Below the pieces are notes generated by a model. That model worked only from the letters and a program-made list of their open reading frames with translations. It did no database searches and had not been told where the DNA came from. The position numbers and the translations under genes are program-made. Shown one piece after another: positions 1 through 7,601 of a DNA stretch of 64,000 nucleotides. This DNA comes from Methylovulum psychrotolerans (GTDB taxonomy: Bacteria; Pseudomonadota; Gammaproteobacteria; Methylococcales; Methylomonadaceae). Positions within the stretch are counted from its first letter, which is position 1; every line of letters begins with the position of its first letter. The stretch spans positions 208,674-272,673 of the forward strand of contig NZ_PGFZ01000008.1 of NCBI RefSeq assembly GCF_002923755.1, given 5' to 3'.

Positions 1-1262
1 TCGCCGCGTTGGAGGCCTGCGTCTTTTGCCGCGCCTTTGCCGACCTCGTCAACAATGACCCCACCCTTAGGCAATTCTAAGACGGCTTTTTGTTCATCGT
101 TTAAGGCACTGACCGCAATGCCGATTTTATTCATCGGTTTGGCTTCGGGTTTGCTGGCTTCAGTTTTTTGTTCAGGCTGGTCGGGCAATAATCCGACTTT
201 AAACGTCACCGTTTTGGCGGCACCTTGGCGGATGATTTTTAAGGTCGCGGGGCTGTCGATGGCGGTGATGCCGACTAAAGGCGGCAAATCGCCCGAATTT
301 TCAATGGTTTGGCCGTTGAACTCGACAATCACGTCACCCAGTTGCAGATCGGCTTTAGAGGCGGGGCTACCAGGAATAATCTTGGCGACTAACGCGCCTT
401 GCGGGCGTTTCATGCCGAACGATTCGGCCAATTCGCGGGTGACATCTTGGATTTGTACGCCTAACCAGCCGTGGGCAACTTTGCCCTTGGTCTTGATTTG
501 GTCGGCGACATTCATCACCACATCAATCGGGATGGCGAAGGACAGGCCCATAAAGCCGCCGGTGCGGCTGTAAATCTGCGAATTGATGCCGATAACTTTG
601 CCGTCCATATTAAACAGCGGGCCACCGGAGTTGCCGGGGTTAATCGCCACGTCAGTTTGGATAAACGGCACATAGTTGCCGCCGGGCAGGCTGCGGCCTT
701 TGGCGCTGACGATACCCGCCGTTACCGATTGTTCAAAACCGAACGGCGAGCCGATCGCCAATACCCATTCGCCGACTTGTAATTTATCCGGTGCACCGAT
801 GGTGACAGTCGGCAAATCACTGGCGGTGACTTTTAACAAGGCGACATCGGTACGCGCGTCGGAGCCGACCAGTTTGGCGACCAGTTCGCGGTGGTCGGAG
901 AATTTGACGATAATCTCATCGGCATCTTTCACGACATGTTGGTTGGTCAGTACATAGCCGTCAGGGGAAATGATAAAACCGGAACCTAAGGATTGGGTTT
1001 CGCCCGCGCCGTAACCGTCGCCGTTTTCGTCGGGGTTATTGTAAAAGCGTTTGAACAGCTCTTCCATTTCCGGCGGCATACCTTCGGGCATTTGTGGCTT
1101 GGCGGTTGCTTCGGGACTGGGTTTGGGTTTCTGGCTAGTGCTGATATTGACTACGGCGACGCCGTTGGTTTTGACCATTTCGGTAAAGTCCGGCAGTTGA
1201 GCCAAGACGTTTTGGCTTGCCAAGACCGCCAAAAACACACATAAACTCATAATTCTGAGCAT
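1..1262 (-). CDS. mucD: DegP/MucD-type periplasmic serine protease (3' end outside window)
   Basis: Do/HtrA family periplasmic protease and chaperone that degrades misfolded envelope proteins. Reading the minus strand from the ATG at 1262 gives a signal peptide (MLRIMSLCVFLAVLASQNVLA), then a trypsin-like domain with all three catalytic residues in context: His in NQHVV, Asp in ARTDVALLK and Ser in GNSGGP. A PDZ domain follows (HGWLGVQIQD onward) and a second PDZ is entered as the window ends. A GGAG ribosome-binding site lies just upstream of the chosen ATG. It is the last gene of the rpoE-rseA-rseB block, as mucD is in the Pseudomonas algU operon, so sigma-E control is likely. Only the C-terminal tail is missing. 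Confidence 0.93.
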   Translation of the reverse strand, partial: MLRIMSLCVFLAVLASQNVLAQLPDFTEMVKTNGVAVVNISTSQKPKPSPEATAKPQMPEGMPPEMEELFKRFYNNPDENGDGYGAGETQSLGSGFIISPDGYVLTNQHVVKDADEIIVKFSDHRELVAKLVGSDARTDVALLKVTASDLPTVTIGAPDKLQVGEWVLAIGSPFGFEQSVTAGIVSAKGRSLPGGNYVPFIQTDVAINPGNSGGPLFNMDGKVIGINSQIYSRTGGFMGLSFAIPIDVVMNVADQIKTKGKVAHGWLGVQIQDVTRELAESFGMKRPQGALVAKIIPGSPASKADLQLGDVIVEFNGQTIENSGDLPPLVGITAIDSPATLKIIRQGAAKTVTFKVGLLPDQPEQKTEASKPEAKPMNKIGIAVSALNDEQKAVLELPKGGVIVDEVGKGAAKDAGLQRG

Positions 1263-1288
1263 ATTATCTCCATTTTGGGCAATTAAAA

Positions 1289-1513
1289 TTAGTGGTAGGT
1301 CGCTTGATAGCCATTTTTTAGATTTGATGGGCAATTGGAGCGTAAAGGCTTGTTGCCTTTGCTGAGAGCTTTAAGGGGGGCTAAACTATAAGACATTACA
1401 CGCGGTCCGTTCAGGCAAGCCATTAAGTCGGTATCTGTAAGGCCTATAGCCCATGCGCTTCTGGCGTTAGAGGCTGCCATACCCCGTTTACCGCAACCGG
1501 ACATTATCGGCAA
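1289..1513 (-). CDS. Doubtful 74-aa ORF between rseB and degP
   Basis: An open frame of 74 codons that overlaps the rseB stop in another frame and fills the rseB-degP spacer. I do not recognise the product. It lacks the cysteine cluster and two membrane segments of RseC/MucC, which often occupies this slot in relatives. It has no clear ribosome-binding site and a composition unlike its neighbours, so the stretch may simply be a non-coding spacer or the scar of a lost rseC. Confidence 0.2.
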   Translation of the reverse strand: MPIMSGCGKRGMAASNARSAWAIGLTDTDLMACLNGPRVMSYSLAPLKALSKGNKPLRSNCPSNLKNGYQATYH

Positions 1514-2483
1514 TTAGGCGGATGGTTTCGGGCGGCACTTCCCCCATCACCGTGATCTGGTAATTGCCTTGGGCATGGCTGAAAAAGTTGATGGCATCAA
1601 TCGTTTGTACCCCTTCGGTACTGTTATTGACAGGCGGAGGGGTATTATTCCTGGGTTCCATATAAATGGATACCGAGGCTAGACCATCGCTCAGCAAAAC
1701 ATGGTCGACCGGCTGCTCGGCGACATGGATGGGCTGGCGGGAAAAAAACACTTCCGTGAAGCCCTTAGGCAGGCTGCTGAACGTAAAGGCTGCCTGTTGC
1801 GGGGCGGTGGCGTTGGTTGCGGCTGGCGGGGTGTTGGTGGCTGGCGGCATGGCAATAAAAGGCAAATTGTCTTTGACTTGCAACTCGGTGAACAGCCGCT
1901 CTTCGACGATTTCGCCGCTCAGGCCATATACCTCCACCTTAAGCGGTAAGGCCCATTGCTGACTTAACCAGATTTTCCGGCCATATCTAAGGCCGTCTTT
2001 AGGCTTGATGGCGACCACATTAGCGGGCAATAAAGCGACGCTTTCTTCGCCCTGCATTTCAATGTCGTAGGCGGCGTCCAGTTGCGCCAAGTCGGTGGGC
2101 ATGTTAACTAAGAACGAGCGCTCAAAGGGGCGTTGATCAACGACAAGCTGGTGAGTCGCCTTATAGAGGCAACTCACCTTGCCGGTTTCGCGTACCACTT
2201 CGCGTAACGGCGAATTAAGCGACAGTAGATGTTCTTGCTCTTGGCCGTTGTTGACGGCATGGGAATAACGCATCGGTTCGAGCTTACCGTCCCGCAGAAA
2301 CGCTACTGTCCCTTGATAATTAAGGGTCTGCATGGCGGTCACCATATTTTTTAACGCCTGTTTACCATTTTGCAATTGTCCGGCGGAGTGGCTCCCGGAA
2401 ATAAGGGAGGGTAGGTTTTCTGCCCATGCCGTGACAGTGGACAAAACGGAGAGGATAAGAAAAAACCACTTTACCACAATCAT
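1488..2483 (-). CDS. rseB: RseB/MucB, periplasmic regulator of sigma-E
   Basis: Periplasmic protein that binds the anti-sigma factor RseA and protects it from proteolysis until envelope damage is sensed. The 331-aa product has an N-terminal signal peptide (MIVVKWFFLILSVLSTVTAWA) followed by the lipoprotein-fold large domain (NYQGTVAFLRDGKLEPMRYS, GLRYGRKIWLSQQWALPLKVEVY) and a smaller C-terminal domain with FSSLPKGF and DGLASVSIYME, all typical of MucB/RseB. A Pro/Ala/Thr-rich linker (about residues 213-230) joins the two. Its ATG overlaps the rseA stop, so the two are translationally coupled. Confidence 0.93.
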   Translation of the reverse strand: MIVVKWFFLILSVLSTVTAWAENLPSLISGSHSAGQLQNGKQALKNMVTAMQTLNYQGTVAFLRDGKLEPMRYSHAVNNGQEQEHLLSLNSPLREVVRETGKVSCLYKATHQLVVDQRPFERSFLVNMPTDLAQLDAAYDIEMQGEESVALLPANVVAIKPKDGLRYGRKIWLSQQWALPLKVEVYGLSGEIVEERLFTELQVKDNLPFIAMPPATNTPPAATNATAPQQAAFTFSSLPKGFTEVFFSRQPIHVAEQPVDHVLLSDGLASVSIYMEPRNNTPPPVNNSTEGVQTIDAINFFSHAQGNYQITVMGEVPPETIRLIADNVRLR

Positions 2484-3037
2484 TTTTGATTATATGCCGT
2501 AAGACGCGCCATAGATTGTAACTGTTGGTTATCCGCATAAGCGCTACCATTGTGGGCTTGCAGATAATCGTTGATGCGGGCATTTAACGGTTGCTCGGTA
2601 TTGCTGCGGGCAACGGTAGTGACGGGCGAGTGGGGCAAGGTGGGCACAGCGGCGTGTTGGGCAATTTGTAGGGTGGCCGGATTGGCGTTGGGGCTATGCT
2701 GCCCTAACAACGGCAAGGAGCGGACTGCCACTACAGATAGCACCGCCACCGAGGCCGCCAAAGCCAGCCATTGGTAGCTACGCTTGGCGGCAGGCTTAGG
2801 GCGCGGCAATAGGTAGGCCGGTTCCGCCTCCAGCCGTGCGGAAATTTGCGCCGAAAAATCTGGCCGTAAGGCGATAAACTGCTCGGTTTTTAACGCATGG
2901 CTGATGGCGGCATAGCGCTGCAATTTCTCCGCCAACGCCGCATTGGTACGCATTTTCTGCAATAAGGCCAAGGCTTGGTCATGGGGTAGTTCATCGTCAA
3001 GAAATTGGGAAGTTTTCTGATTTAGCTCGTCGTTCAT
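2480..3037 (-). CDS. rseA: RseA/MucA, anti-sigma-E factor
   Basis: Single-pass inner-membrane anti-sigma factor. The cytoplasmic N-terminus (NQKTSQFLDDELPHDQALALL) matches the RseA N-terminal sigma-binding domain; a membrane segment (QWLALAASVAVLSVVAV) lies near residues 88-105; the periplasmic tail ends with the LTAYNQ motif seen near MucA/RseA C-termini. I start at the ATG at 3037, which overlaps the rpoE stop in a TGATG arrangement; a TTG one codon upstream is less likely. About 185 aa, normal for MucA-type proteins. Confidence 0.92.
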   Translation of the reverse strand: MNDELNQKTSQFLDDELPHDQALALLQKMRTNAALAEKLQRYAAISHALKTEQFIALRPDFSAQISARLEAEPAYLLPRPKPAAKRSYQWLALAASVAVLSVVAVRSLPLLGQHSPNANPATLQIAQHAAVPTLPHSPVTTVARSNTEQPLNARINDYLQAHNGSAYADNQQLQSMARLTAYNQK

Positions 3038-3639
3038 CAAAAGTCACCGTGTGTGAGCAAAGGGTTTAATTTACTATCTATGGCCTCCCGCGCCCTAAAG
3101 ATGCGCGAGCGGACCGTTCCGACCGGACATTCCATGGCCTCGGCAATTTCTTCATAACTCATCCCTTCAAATTCGCGCAGCATAATTGCGGTGCGCATTT
3201 CTTCGGGCAAATGGTCAATTGCCGCCCTGATGGTCTTGATGATTTCTTCATTCAACAACAATCTCTCAGGGGTGTCGATACCTTGCAATTGCGGGGCGTT
3301 TTCTATCGCCTCCGCATCTTGGATATCGACTTCATATTGGGAGCTACGCCGTGAGCGCGACACCAGATAATTTTTGGCGGTGTTGATGGCGATGCGGTAC
3401 AGCCAAGTGTAAAACGTCGATTCGCCGCGAAAACTGCCAATGGCGCGATAGGCTTTAATGAACGCTTCTTGGGCGACATCCTGCGCTTCGCTGGGATCTT
3501 TCAGGTAGCGGTTAACCAACTGGACGATTTTGTGCTGGTATTTAATGACCAACAAATCGTAGGCTTTTTTATCGCCTTGCTGTACACGCGCCACCAACTC
3601 TTCGTCGAGATGTTCGCTAGTCCTATTTTGACTGTTCAC
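3037..3639 (-). CDS. rpoE: RNA polymerase sigma-E factor (RpoE/AlgU)
   Basis: ECF sigma factor that drives the envelope stress regulon. The core sequence runs LVARVQQGDKKAYDLLVIKYQ (region 2), AQDVAQEAFIKAYRAIGSFRGESTFYTWLYRIA, then region 4 with MLREFEGMSYEEIAEAM and CPVGTVRSRIFRAREAI, close to AlgU/RpoE. The frame stays open upstream to a TTG at 3696, but I choose the GTG at 3639. This gives 200 aa, close to the family norm, has an AGAG ribosome-binding site, and lies downstream of a sigma-E-like promoter (3659-3685) that would otherwise fall inside the gene. First gene of rpoE-rseA-rseB-degP. Confidence 0.93.
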   Translation of the reverse strand: MNSQNRTSEHLDEELVARVQQGDKKAYDLLVIKYQHKIVQLVNRYLKDPSEAQDVAQEAFIKAYRAIGSFRGESTFYTWLYRIAINTAKNYLVSRSRRSSQYEVDIQDAEAIENAPQLQGIDTPERLLLNEEIIKTIRAAIDHLPEEMRTAIMLREFEGMSYEEIAEAMECPVGTVRSRIFRAREAIDSKLNPLLTHGDF

Positions 3640-3658
3640 TACTGCTCTTATATGTTGG

Positions 3659-3685
3659 GTAGACAGGATTAAACTGAATAAGTTC
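3659..3685 (-). promoter_or_regulatory. Sigma-E-type autoregulatory promoter of rpoE
   Basis: On the minus strand GAACTT (3685-3680) is followed after exactly 16 bp by TCTAC (3663-3659). This matches the known RpoE/AlgU promoter pattern GAACTT-N16/17-TCTGA at the -35 and at the first three -10 positions. A start about 6-8 nt downstream would give a short leader to the GTG start at 3639. Autoregulation of rpoE/algU is well known in relatives; the site here is inferred from sequence only. Confidence 0.65.
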
Positions 3686-3792
3686 TTTTGTGACAAAATT
3701 GTGTTATCACTTCAAAAAGCGGTATTATCGCCAATCTGCGTTAACTAAGCCACTTTCATAAGCTGGCTGCCCATACTTTTTGTTGATTTTTT

Positions 3793-5391
3793 ATGCCCTA
3801 TTCAAGTAGCTATGATGTTTTAATTATCGGTAGCGGGGGTGCTGGGCTAAGCCTGGCACTGAAGCTGGCAGACCACGGCACACGTGTTGCCGTACTGTCA
3901 AAATTTGCCTTGACCGCCGGCAGCACCTATTATGCCCAAGGCGGTATTTCGGCCGTTTTTGATGCCGAGGATTCTATCGAGTCACATATTGAAGACACGC
4001 TGGATGCGGGGGCCGGCTTGTGTAATCCGGAAATAGTCCGGCTGACCGTTACCCACGGCAAAAGTTCCATCGAATGGCTACGCCGCCAAGGGGTCGCCTT
4101 TACCGAAGACGTTACTCCCACCGGTGAAAAAGTCCTGCACCTTAACCGCGAAGGCGGGCATTCGCACCGCCGCATTGTCCATACCGCCGATGCCACAGGC
4201 AAAGCGGTGTCTTTATCGCTGATCGAACGCGCCCAAGAACATGACAATATCCGGCTGTTCGAGCATCATAACGTCGTCGAACTGATTACCCAAACCACCC
4301 CTTCGGGCAGCAAAACCATCGTCGGCGCTTATGTGCTCGACTCACAACGGCAAACTGTGAATACTTTTACCGCAAAAGTGGTGGTCTTGGCAACAGGCGG
4401 GGCAAGTAAAGTGTATTTATATAGTACCAACCCGCAAAGCGCCACGGGTGACGGCATCGCTTTAGCATGGCGGGCGGGCTGTCGGGTCAGTAATATGGAG
4501 TTTATGCAATTCCACCCGACTTGCCTGTTCCATCCGAAAGCCCAGTCGTTTTTAATCAGCGAGGCAGTCAGGGGTGAAGGCGGCAAACTGATCTTGCCGG
4601 ACGGCTCACCGTTTATGCACCACTTCGATCCCCGCGCCGAACTGGCGCCACGCGACATTGTCGCCCGCGCCATTGACCATGAAATTAAAAAACGCGGCAT
4701 CGATTGCGTGTATTTGGACATCCGCCATAAGTCGGAAGACTTTATCCTAAAACATTTTCCGACCATCCATAAAAAATGCCTTAAATTCGGCATTGATATT
4801 TGCAAACAGCCGATTCCGGTCGTACCGTCGGCACATTATACCTGCGGCGGTATTTTGACCGACAGCTATGCGCGTACCGACATCGCCAACCTTTACGCCA
4901 TTGGCGAAGTCGCCAGCACCGGCCTGCACGGAGCCAACCGTATGGCCAGCAATTCGCTGTTAGAATGCTTAGTCTTTGCCGACCGCGCCAGCATTGATAT
5001 TTTGGCTAAGCTGGCTAGCATCGCCGCGCCGCCGTCCGTGCCGGATTGGGACGATTCGCAAGTCAGCGACTCTGACGAAGAAGTGGTGGTATCGCATAAT
5101 TGGGACGAACTACGCCACTTTATGTGGGATTATGTCGGCATTGTCAGGACGGACAAGCGCCTGTCCCGCGCCATGAGCCGGGTCGAATTGCTAAAGCAGG
5201 AAATCAACGAATATTACCGCTATTTCCGCGTCACCAGCGACTTGCTGGAACTGCGCAATCTGGTCATTGTCGCCGAGCTGATTATCCGTTGCGCCATGCA
5301 GCGCAAAGAAAGCCGGGGTCTGCATTATACCTTAGATTATCCCGAACTTGACAACAGCAAGCCGCCGCAAAATACGATTTTAACACCCTAA
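3793..5391 (+). CDS. nadB: L-aspartate oxidase
   Basis: FAD enzyme that oxidises L-aspartate to iminoaspartate, the first step of de novo NAD synthesis; NadA then uses the product. The N-terminus has the dinucleotide-binding motif [16 protein letters not shown]. Typical succinate-dehydrogenase-fold motifs follow: [12 protein letters not shown], the substrate region [23 protein letters not shown], and [14 protein letters not shown] with the FAD-contacting [16 protein letters not shown]. The C-terminal helical domain is complete at 532 aa. Transcribed divergently from rpoE, a pairing common in gammaproteobacteria. Confidence 0.97.
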   Translation: MPYSSSYDVLIIGSGGAGLSLALKLADHGTRVAVLSKFALTAGSTYYAQGGISAVFDAEDSIESHIEDTLDAGAGLCNPEIVRLTVTHGKSSIEWLRRQGVAFTEDVTPTGEKVLHLNREGGHSHRRIVHTADATGKAVSLSLIERAQEHDNIRLFEHHNVVELITQTTPSGSKTIVGAYVLDSQRQTVNTFTAKVVVLATGGASKVYLYSTNPQSATGDGIALAWRAGCRVSNMEFMQFHPTCLFHPKAQSFLISEAVRGEGGKLILPDGSPFMHHFDPRAELAPRDIVARAIDHEIKKRGIDCVYLDIRHKSEDFILKHFPTIHKKCLKFGIDICKQPIPVVPSAHYTCGGILTDSYARTDIANLYAIGEVASTGLHGANRMASNSLLECLVFADRASIDILAKLASIAAPPSVPDWDDSQVSDSDEEVVVSHNWDELRHFMWDYVGIVRTDKRLSRAMSRVELLKQEINEYYRYFRVTSDLLELRNLVIVAELIIRCAMQRKESRGLHYTLDYPELDNSKPPQNTILTP

Positions 5392-5483
5392 CCAGTGACG
5401 GATTCCTATATAATGGGCTTGTTTCGGGTGTATACTTCGCCCACTCCTTAACTATAAAAAATAATAAAGACGGGGATCTTCTG

Positions 5484-6881
5484 ATGACTGAAAAGACCGC
5501 TAGCAAATACCTGCTGAACTTAGAAAAACAATTCGCCCACGACAATCCGGTCTTGCTGCAAGCCTTAAAAGTCTTCCAAGAAGTTGACCAATTCGAATAT
5601 GATTTAGGGCTGATCGAAGCCGAGGAAACCACCGCCAGCAAACATTCTTGGTGGCCCATCGTTAGTCTGGTCGGCGGCAATTCCACCGCCAAAGCCCGTT
5701 TTATCAACAGTTATTTGGAAACCGGGCAACAACTGGCTGGCGTGCAAAGCGCCGGACATAAATTTACCGTACTGCTGCACAACAACCAAACCAATTCCAC
5801 CACGTTGCCGGGTACGGCTTTAGATGTCGACCCGCGCTACCCGTTTTACAAAATCAGCAGCAAAATCGAGCAGCAAAAAGCCGGCGAAGGCAGCCGTATC
5901 AATTCCTACCTGGAATTAAAAACCCTGCACAGCGACCGCCTTAAAGGCAAGCTGATCATCGACATGCCCAATGTCGCCACCGCCTTGGTAACCCCTGTCA
6001 TATCTTTACTGACCCGCCATACCATCGAAACGTCGGATTTGGTCTGTGTGTTCAGCGATGTGTTCGAGTCCGATAGCCCGCTCGCCAAAGAACTGATCGG
6101 CTTGGTTGCCGCCCATCAGGACACCAATAAGTTTGTGTACCTGATCGACGAGCCGACCGCCAATTTAAGCACCACCAACAACAACGCCATCATTTCCCTA
6201 TGGCAACGTAAATTGGCGGAATTAGGCCTGAACAGCGGCCAATTCATTGTGCTGACCAACCAACAAAATTCCGCCAACCCCTCCGGCAGCGGTTATTTTG
6301 CCGAGATAGACCACCGCATGGCCAATGTCGCCCACGGGCGTTCATACCGTGTCTTGGACGCGCTGGAAAAAAATATCAACGATATTAAAGATGTGGTTAT
6401 ACCGGAAACCCAAAAAGGCATCGCCGCCTGGAAAGACCGCGTCAATATGTCCACGCTGATGATTTTAGGCTTTTTAGGGTCGCTGGCGGTGTTGGCAGAA
6501 ATCCAAATAGGTATTTTAGAGTTTATCATCGACCCCATTATCGGCCCTATGGTCGGGGTGGCATTTTTGGTGGTGATGATCCCCATCCATTTAATCAGCA
6601 GTAGGCTGCAAGGCCGCATCATCAGCCACCGTTTGGCGGCACGGCAAAAAGAACTGCATTTGCTGGAAAATCTGGCGAACCTGTTTGAAAAGAACCTGAC
6701 CTTCAGACGCATGATGTTTACCGTCAGCGACCCTGTGGGTTGGAACAAAAAGAGCAAAGCCCGCTTATTGCATCTGCGCGAAAAGACCGAAGAGCTGGTG
6801 CAATCCTTAAACGACCATTTCAGCAGTTATCAGGAGCCACCGCCGAGCAACGGAGCATCCAGTTTTAAAGAGTTTCCATAG
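5484..6881 (+). CDS. Membrane-anchored dynamin/EHD-like protein with degenerate GTPase site
   Basis: 465 aa. I recognise the layout of an EHD/dynamin-type G domain: SLVGGNSTAKARFINSYL (residues 61-78) sits where EHD proteins have LVGQYSTGKTTFI, and LPGTALDVDPRYPFYKI (108-124) resembles the EHD VPGNALVVDPxxPF stretch. Key residues are changed. The P-loop reads GGNSTAKA (Gly to Ala before Lys70, Ser/Thr to Ala after), the switch motif is D160-MPN instead of DTPG, and no NKxD is seen near LIDEPT (220-225). Two hydrophobic segments (about 324-345 and 348-372) are followed by a charged helical tail. It is probably a membrane protein that binds nucleotide weakly or not at all. The downstream membrane-protein gene may be co-transcribed. 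Biological role unknown. Confidence 0.6.
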   Translation: MTEKTASKYLLNLEKQFAHDNPVLLQALKVFQEVDQFEYDLGLIEAEETTASKHSWWPIVSLVGGNSTAKARFINSYLETGQQLAGVQSAGHKFTVLLHNNQTNSTTLPGTALDVDPRYPFYKISSKIEQQKAGEGSRINSYLELKTLHSDRLKGKLIIDMPNVATALVTPVISLLTRHTIETSDLVCVFSDVFESDSPLAKELIGLVAAHQDTNKFVYLIDEPTANLSTTNNNAIISLWQRKLAELGLNSGQFIVLTNQQNSANPSGSGYFAEIDHRMANVAHGRSYRVLDALEKNINDIKDVVIPETQKGIAAWKDRVNMSTLMILGFLGSLAVLAEIQIGILEFIIDPIIGPMVGVAFLVVMIPIHLISSRLQGRIISHRLAARQKELHLLENLANLFEKNLTFRRMMFTVSDPVGWNKKSKARLLHLREKTEELVQSLNDHFSSYQEPPPSNGASSFKEFP

Positions 6882-6969
6882 CGTATCCCTTCCCATCCGT
6901 AGCACTTAAAAAAGGGCGTTATTATTCTATAGCAGTTAATCAGACAGCATTCAATGCTAAAAAATACCT

Positions 6970-7470
6970 ATGGATACTTTAAAACACTATTTGCCGCTCT
7001 GCTGGTTTACGCTGAACCCGCTCGAGCTGATAAGATCAGTCAGTTTCTTCAAAAATAACCTTATTTTTTATTTTATCGTTGAGTTTTTTTTGCAGGCCAA
7101 TATGACCGACGACCCGATTGAGTCGTTTTATGAAGTCAGTTTTGAGACGCTGTTAACCTTGCTGTTTATTTGGGTCATGTTGGGGCTTAACCGTTCCCTG
7201 TACGGCTTTATTCAAGTCACCGCCGCCGTGGTATTTTGCTCTAATTTGGTGTCGTTTTTTATCATTCCGGTGCTGGTTTGGCTGACCATCAGCGAAAACA
7301 CCATCAGCTATTATCTGGTCGGTATCCTGCTGGTTTGGGACTACGCCCTGACCACTTACATCTTCAAGCGCGTCTTAGTGCTGAACATCCCCGCCAGTGC
7401 CGTGGTTTCGCTGATTTATGCGGGGTTTACTTATTTTGGCGCGTATACCTTGGGGCAGTTGGTGCAGTGA
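6970..7470 (+). CDS. Small multi-pass membrane protein
   Basis: 166 aa with four or five hydrophobic segments (NNLIFYFIVEFFL, LLTLLFIWVMLGL, AAVVFCSNLVSFFIIPVLVWL, YYLVGILLVWDYALTTYIF, AVVSLIYAGFTYFGAYTL). I cannot assign a family with confidence; the topology is reminiscent of Yip1-type proteins. It follows the EHD-like gene by 88 bp on the same strand, so a joint membrane-remodelling role is possible but unproven. The first half is AT-richer than its neighbours. Confidence 0.6.
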   Translation: MDTLKHYLPLCWFTLNPLELIRSVSFFKNNLIFYFIVEFFLQANMTDDPIESFYEVSFETLLTLLFIWVMLGLNRSLYGFIQVTAAVVFCSNLVSFFIIPVLVWLTISENTISYYLVGILLVWDYALTTYIFKRVLVLNIPASAVVSLIYAGFTYFGAYTLGQLVQ

Positions 7471-7601
7471 GGGGGGTGAGCTATAAAAAAGTGGGGTTAA
7501 ATGGGTGGGCATGGGATTGTTGCTAATCATTTTACAGCCCACCATTAGTCATTAGTTATGATATGCCGATGCTTGCCATGTCATCGGCTAAATACCCCGT
7601 C

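Noticed and set aside
1340-1480. Possible tRNA or small RNA in the rseB-degP spacer
   Set aside because: No cloverleaf, T-loop or CCA-end pattern could be made out; no tRNA or rRNA gene was recognised anywhere in the window.
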